Source: Trichocoleus desertorum NBK24 (GTDB lineage: Bacteria > Cyanobacteriota > Cyanobacteriia > FACHB-46). From it: 64,000 nucleotides of DNA. The notes under the pieces are model-generated. The model was not told the origin of the DNA. It worked only from the letters and a program-made list of their open reading frames with translations, and ran no database searches. Shown in pieces: positions 60,582-64,000 of this stretch (the first letter of the stretch is position 1; each line of letters starts with the position of its first letter). The DNA lies in contig NZ_CP116619.1 of the NCBI RefSeq assembly GCF_030409055.1, forward strand, positions 3,449,628 to 3,513,627, written 5' to 3'. Position numbers and translations under genes: made by a program.

Positions 60582-61628
60582 ATGAGGTTCCCAGTGAACG
60601 GTCTTGAGCTAGAACGGCCTAAAATTCTGGTAGTAGATGACCACCCAGCCAGTCGGATGACGGCTGTGGCTTTACTCTCTGTGGAAGGATACGATGTTTT
60701 AGAAGCAGACAGTGGGCCTGCAGCTTTGACTTGTGTCACTCAGGGCAACCCTGACTTGATCCTCCTGGATGTAATGATGCCAGGAATGGATGGCTTTGAA
60801 GTATGTCGTCGATTAAAACAAGATGAGCAAACCCGACTCACTCCAGTCATTTTTATTACCGCACTCAACGATCGGCGGGCGAGACTGAAGGGGATTGAGG
60901 CAGGGGGAGACGATTTTCTTACGAAACCGTTTGACCAGTTAGAGCTATCGGCTCGTGTGAAGTCTTTGGTGGGCCAAAAACGGTTAAATGAAGACTTAGA
61001 TCATGCAGAGCAAGTACTTTTTTCCATTGCTCGCACCGTAGAGAGCCGCGACCCCAATACTGGGGATCACTGCGAACGCCTAGTAATGCGGGTTAAAGCT
61101 TTTGGAGAATACCTAAATCTATCTCGGAGTGAAGTGCGGGACTTAATGTGGGCAGGCTACCTGCACGACATTGGGAAAGTTGGAATTCCGGATGCTGTCT
61201 TGCTAAAAACAGCGGGCTTTACTCCAGAAGAATGGGAAGTAATGAAGCAGCATGTGCTGATTGGGGAAAAGATCTGCCAGCCTCTGAGAACCATGCGGGG
61301 CGTGTTGCCAATCATTCGCCATCACCACGAGCGTTGGAATGGTTCGGGATACCCCGATGGGCTAGCTGGCAGTGATATTCCTTCTCTAGTCCAAGTTTTT
61401 CAGCTGATTGATATCTACGATGCTCTAACTCATGAGCGGCCTTACAAGCGAGCTTATAGCCCAGAGGAAGCCATCTCTATTTTGCTAGAGGAAACAGACA
61501 GGGGCTGGCGGAATCCTAAGCTAGTGAAACAGTTCCAGGATTTTGTTTATCAGAGTGAGATCAAACCGTTGCTCTCAAATACCCAAGTTGAAACGGTTTC
61601 TCACCTGCTAGAATCACCTGTGAGTTAA
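60582..61628 (+). CDS. response regulator with HD-GYP phosphodiesterase domain
   Basis: The 348-residue protein has a receiver domain (about 13-128) with phospho-acceptor D63 ([10 protein letters not shown]), D20 in VVDD and lysine K116 (LTKPF), then an HD-GYP domain (about 140-330): H195-D196 (HDIGK), HHHE 247-250 and GYP (256-258). HD-GYP enzymes hydrolyse c-di-GMP to GMP; all metal-site motifs are intact. It follows the Wza/Wzc genes after 0.34 kb, so local c-di-GMP control of exopolysaccharide is plausible. No histidine kinase is beside it. Start is ATG 60582. Confidence 0.92.
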   Translation: MRFPVNGLELERPKILVVDDHPASRMTAVALLSVEGYDVLEADSGPAALTCVTQGNPDLILLDVMMPGMDGFEVCRRLKQDEQTRLTPVIFITALNDRRARLKGIEAGGDDFLTKPFDQLELSARVKSLVGQKRLNEDLDHAEQVLFSIARTVESRDPNTGDHCERLVMRVKAFGEYLNLSRSEVRDLMWAGYLHDIGKVGIPDAVLLKTAGFTPEEWEVMKQHVLIGEKICQPLRTMRGVLPIIRHHHERWNGSGYPDGLAGSDIPSLVQVFQLIDIYDALTHERPYKRAYSPEEAISILLEETDRGWRNPKLVKQFQDFVYQSEIKPLLSNTQVETVSHLLESPVS

Positions 61629-61680
61629 TCGTCGTAGAACCACGGTATACTCCGGTGGAACAGACTGGAATCAGAAGGGA

Positions 61681-63048
61681 ATGGTAGCGGTAGCAATTTT
61701 AGCGGCTGGACGTGGAACACGTATGAAGTCGAACCTACCCAAGGTTTTGCATGGTTTGGGTGGGCGATCGCTGGTGGAACGGGTTCTTAATAGTTTGTCT
61801 GAGATTGAGCCATCTCGACGAATTGTGATCGTCGGCTATCAAGGGCATCTTGTCCAAGAAGCTTTAGCATCTTTTACCGATGTTGAGTTTGTAGAGCAGG
61901 CAGAGCAGAAAGGGACAGGGCATGCCATTCAGCAGTTATTACCTCATTTAGCAGGTTTCCAAGGCGATTTGCTAGTGCTGAATGGAGATGTGCCACTCCT
62001 GCGGCCAGAAACATTGCAGCAGTTGTTGCAAACGCATCAGCAACACCAGAACGCTGCAACAATTTTGACGGCTCAACTGCCTAATCCTAAAGGGTATGGG
62101 CGGGTCTTCTGCGATAGCCAAAACGTTGTGAAGCAAATTGTGGAAGACCGAGACTGCACCCCTGCCCAGAAGCAAAATCATCGAATTAATGCGGGAGTCT
62201 ACTGTTTTCGCTGGCCTGATTTGGAGCGGGTACTCCCCCAGCTAAAAGCAAACAATGATCAACAAGAGTACTACCTCACAGACACGGTCAACTTCTTAGA
62301 GCCAGTCATGTCGGTGGACGTAGAAGACTATCAAGAAATTCTGGGCATTAACGACCGTAAGCAATTGGCGGGTGCCTATGAGATTTTGCAGACTAGGGTA
62401 AAAGATGACTGGATGGATGCAGGCGTTACTCTAGTAGACCCAGACAGCATCACGATCGATGAAACCGTACAGATTGAACCGGATGTGGTGATTGAACCCC
62501 AAACCCACTTACGCGGTAAAACCACGATTCGTGCGGGCGCTCGTATTGGTCCTGGTAGCTTGATTGAGAATAGTGAAATTGGTGAAAAAGTCACCGTTCT
62601 TTATTCTGTTGTTACGGACAGTACGGTGAAGTCTGCGGCTCGGATTGGTCCCTATGCTCATCTTCGGGGCCATGTAGAGGTAGGTTCTGGCTGCCGCATT
62701 GGTAACTTTGTCGAGATCAAGAGCAGTACGTTAGGCGATCGCACTAATGTGGCTCACCTGTCTTACCTCGGTAACGCAACTCTAGGTGAGCGAGTGAATA
62801 TCGGGGCAGGCACCATTACCGCCAACTACGATGGGGTGAACAAGCATCCGACCGTGATTGGCGATCGCACTAAAACAGGTTCCAATAGCGTACTGGTAGC
62901 TCCCGTCACCTTAGGGGCAGATGTCACTGTGGCAGCAGGTTCCGTCGTGACCAAAGATGTCTCCGATGATTCTCTGGTGATTGCTCGTGCCCGTCAGGTG
63001 ACCAGAGCAGGCTGGCGCATGAAACCGCAAGCTGGAAGTGAGGAGTGA
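61681..63048 (+). CDS. glmU: bifunctional GlcNAc-1-phosphate uridyltransferase / GlcN-1-P acetyltransferase
   Basis: GlmU makes UDP-GlcNAc for peptidoglycan and polysaccharides. The 455-residue protein has an N-terminal nucleotidyltransferase domain ([24 protein letters not shown], about 5-28; [11 protein letters not shown]) and a C-terminal left-handed beta-helix acetyltransferase (about 250-440; hexapeptides [27 protein letters not shown], active site [11 protein letters not shown]). Both activities are expected. ATG 61681 starts it, 52 bp after the HD-GYP gene. Its product would feed the neighbouring sugar polymers as well as the cell wall. Confidence 0.94.
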   Translation: MVAVAILAAGRGTRMKSNLPKVLHGLGGRSLVERVLNSLSEIEPSRRIVIVGYQGHLVQEALASFTDVEFVEQAEQKGTGHAIQQLLPHLAGFQGDLLVLNGDVPLLRPETLQQLLQTHQQHQNAATILTAQLPNPKGYGRVFCDSQNVVKQIVEDRDCTPAQKQNHRINAGVYCFRWPDLERVLPQLKANNDQQEYYLTDTVNFLEPVMSVDVEDYQEILGINDRKQLAGAYEILQTRVKDDWMDAGVTLVDPDSITIDETVQIEPDVVIEPQTHLRGKTTIRAGARIGPGSLIENSEIGEKVTVLYSVVTDSTVKSAARIGPYAHLRGHVEVGSGCRIGNFVEIKSSTLGDRTNVAHLSYLGNATLGERVNIGAGTITANYDGVNKHPTVIGDRTKTGSNSVLVAPVTLGADVTVAAGSVVTKDVSDDSLVIARARQVTRAGWRMKPQAGSEE

Positions 63049-63091
63049 GAGTTATACTTTATCTCTCAACTTTCCTCCTATCCCTTACGCT

Positions 63092-63391
63092 CTAAGCCGC
63101 ACAGCTCTGAAAAATTAACTGATGCCAAACTTGTTTGAGCACTCTAGCAATTAAGATTCGTTCTTCAATTGAGCAGTGGAACTGGTCAAGTAAAGGCGCA
63201 ACTTGACGTGCTTCCTCACTTGAGATGCCGTAACGAAGTAGCTCTTGCTCGTAGGCTTGGTCTTTCATCTCTTTAACTGGATCTCGTCCCTGAGCCAAAA
63301 GCTCTAGGTATTCCTCATCGGACATACCCAAGTCAATGATTTGCGGTTGATTGTTTGGTGAATGGTGCAGCACAGTTTGGCTCTTCAGCAT
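63092..63391 (-). CDS. small hypothetical protein
   Basis: The 99-residue protein has a polar N-terminus, then a mostly helical, acidic sequence (SDEEYLELLAQGRDPVKEMKDQAYEQELLRYG, and ERILIARVLKQVWHQLIF). There are no cysteine pairs or membrane segments, only one cysteine near the end. I do not recognise a family. It lies convergent to glmU and 115 bp from the nadE end, behind the strong inverted repeat, and has an ATG with a short, weak ribosome site. Confidence 0.6.
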   Translation of the reverse strand: MLKSQTVLHHSPNNQPQIIDLGMSDEEYLELLAQGRDPVKEMKDQAYEQELLRYGISSEEARQVAPLLDQFHCSIEERILIARVLKQVWHQLIFQSCAA

Positions 63392-63414
63392 TGCGTAAGG
63401 TAACTCTAAGCACC

Positions 63415-63462
63415 CAGGCTACTTAATTGAGCAGGTTAGTCACTGCTCAATTAAGTAGCCTG
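63415..63462. repeat. perfect 19-bp inverted repeat (terminator-like or mobile-repeat end)
   Basis: CAGGCTACTTAATTGAGCA (63415-63433) is followed by ten bases and then its exact inverse, TGCTCAATTAAGTAGCCTG (63444-63462). A 19-bp perfect stem is unusually long for a terminator, and the flank has no T-run on either side. It lies between the nadE stop (minus) and the hypothetical gene, so it could end nadE transcription, or be a remnant of a small palindromic repeat. Confidence 0.75.
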
Positions 63463-63506
63463 ATAAATTGCTTCCATTCAGAGTGCCCGTTTAAGCCCTA
63501 TAGTGC

Positions 63507-64000
63507 TCAGATCTCAGACCTTAGGGGAGTACTAGCTGCAATCCAACGGCTAGCAATAGGCATACGCCATCCCGTACCAAAGGCGCGATCGGTAATTTTG
63601 ATGCCTGGAGGCGCTTGACGGCGCTTGAACTCAGACCGTGTGACCATTTTGACGACGCGATCGACCACGGCAGCATCATGCCCCGAAGCCACGATCGCAT
63701 CCGGGGGTTGGTGCTCATGAATAAAGCGATCGAGAATATCGTCGAGTATGTCGTAGGGTGGCAAAGAATCTTGGTCTACCTGTCCGGGCTTGAGTTCAGC
63801 ACTAGGAGGCTTGGTGAGGACGTGAGTAGGGACAACCTCAGCTTGGGGATTTTGAATTTTGGATTTTAGATTGGAGAACTGATGGGAGCCGCACGGGGAG
63901 TTGAGCCACTCACAAAGGGCATAAACGCAGGTTTTGGGTACATCGGCGATCGCGGCTAAGCCACCGTTCATGTCACCGTAGAGGGTGCAGTAGCCTACCG
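63507..64000 (-). CDS. nadE: NAD+ synthetase, 5' part beyond the window
   Basis: Only the C-terminal part is here: the frame runs in from the window edge, with YGDMNGGLAAIADVPKTCVYALCEWL, the adenylate-site segment KPPSAELKPGQVDQDSLPPYDILDDIL, KRRQAPPGIKITDRAFGTGWRMP and a stop at 63507. NadE converts nicotinate adenine dinucleotide to NAD+, using ammonia or glutamine; the glutaminase domain, if present, lies outside the window. The segment SNLKSKIQNPQ, absent from usual homologues, is encoded by heptamer repeats at 63847-63874. nadB of the same pathway is at 9.8 kb. Confidence 0.93.
   Translation of the reverse strand, partial: VGYCTLYGDMNGGLAAIADVPKTCVYALCEWLNSPCGSHQFSNLKSKIQNPQAEVVPTHVLTKPPSAELKPGQVDQDSLPPYDILDDILDRFIHEHQPPDAIVASGHDAAVVDRVVKMVTRSEFKRRQAPPGIKITDRAFGTGWRMPIASRWIAASTPLRSEI
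63847..63874 (+). repeat. heptamer repeats inside the nadE coding region
   Basis: Three near-identical seven-base units run together: GGATTTT, GAATTTT, GGATTTT, followed by AGATTGG. On the coding strand they specify SNLKSKIQNPQ, a sequence typical of repeat-derived segments. It sits in a loop before KPPSAELKPGQ, where cyanobacterial homologues vary, so the protein probably tolerates it. Confidence 0.7.

Noticed and set aside
1-64000. tRNA, rRNA genes and CRISPR arrays
   Set aside because: No T-loop-like GTTCRANNC with matching arms, no rRNA sequence and no regularly spaced repeats were seen. A tRNAscan-SE run would settle the tRNA question.

Overview
The window is chromosomal DNA of a cyanobacterium, probably a filamentous one. 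It carries photosystem and NDH-1 genes (psbU, psaM, ndhN), many cyanobacteria-specific families (DUF3120, DUF3153, DUF760, DUF1400, a TIGR03279-type radical SAM protein, a cyanoexosortase), very frequent HIP1 octamers (GCGATCGC), and heptamer-type short tandem repeats and G/C-rich hairpin repeats in intergenic DNA. I saw no tRNA, rRNA or CRISPR array. The genus cannot be fixed from the sequence alone.

Layout. 1-7.8 kb: a methyltransferase cut by the window edge, ndhN, a VWA protein with a small repeat-containing partner, then on the minus strand a CHASE3-GAF-GGDEF diguanylate cyclase, a radical SAM protein and uppP, and on the plus strand a DUF3120 membrane protein. 8-16 kb: an FHA-adenylate cyclase, psbU with a readable promoter, nadB, conserved small proteins, a TPR protein, the 31-residue psaM, phoU, and a 0.7 kb gene-free stretch with RNA-like base pairing. 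16-26 kb: RNase R, ubiX, a LapA-like protein with an acidic tail, a small secreted protein, a complete insertion sequence (20712-22170) with 19-bp inverted repeats and a target duplication, aroK, argB and two tandem alpha/beta hydrolases. 26-41 kb: TPR, DUF3153, AI-2E-type permease, LapA-like, a 38-residue membrane protein and scpA, an NDP-sugar synthase, a DUF1400 hydrolase, a methyltransferase, truB, an S9 peptidase, and an ABC ATPase overlapping scpB. 41-53 kb: an HtrA protease, a LysM-M23 protein, an IMPase-family phosphatase, a J-domain/TPR protein, hisZ, ferredoxin, a LivF-like ATPase, a JAMM peptidase next to MoeB-rhodanese, a zinc ribbon protein, an alcohol dehydrogenase and hypotheticals.

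53.5-61.6 kb is the most coherent accessory block: DegT/StrS aminotransferase, cyanoexosortase, exosortase-associated protein, Wza-type exporter, Wzc-type chain-length/ATPase protein and an HD-GYP response regulator. It reads as an exopolysaccharide export locus with a possible c-di-GMP output gene beside it. glmU (UDP-GlcNAc synthesis) follows, then a small hypothetical gene, a strong inverted repeat and the 3' part of nadE, which carries a heptamer repeat inside its reading frame.

No unmistakably new multi-gene system is visible. The best leads are the structured gene-free region before rnr, the exosortase/EPS/HD-GYP block, the 38-residue protein between a LapA-like gene and scpA, the JAMM/E1-like/rhodanese pair without a visible carrier protein, an M23 protein with a substituted active-site histidine, and the repeat invasion of nadE.
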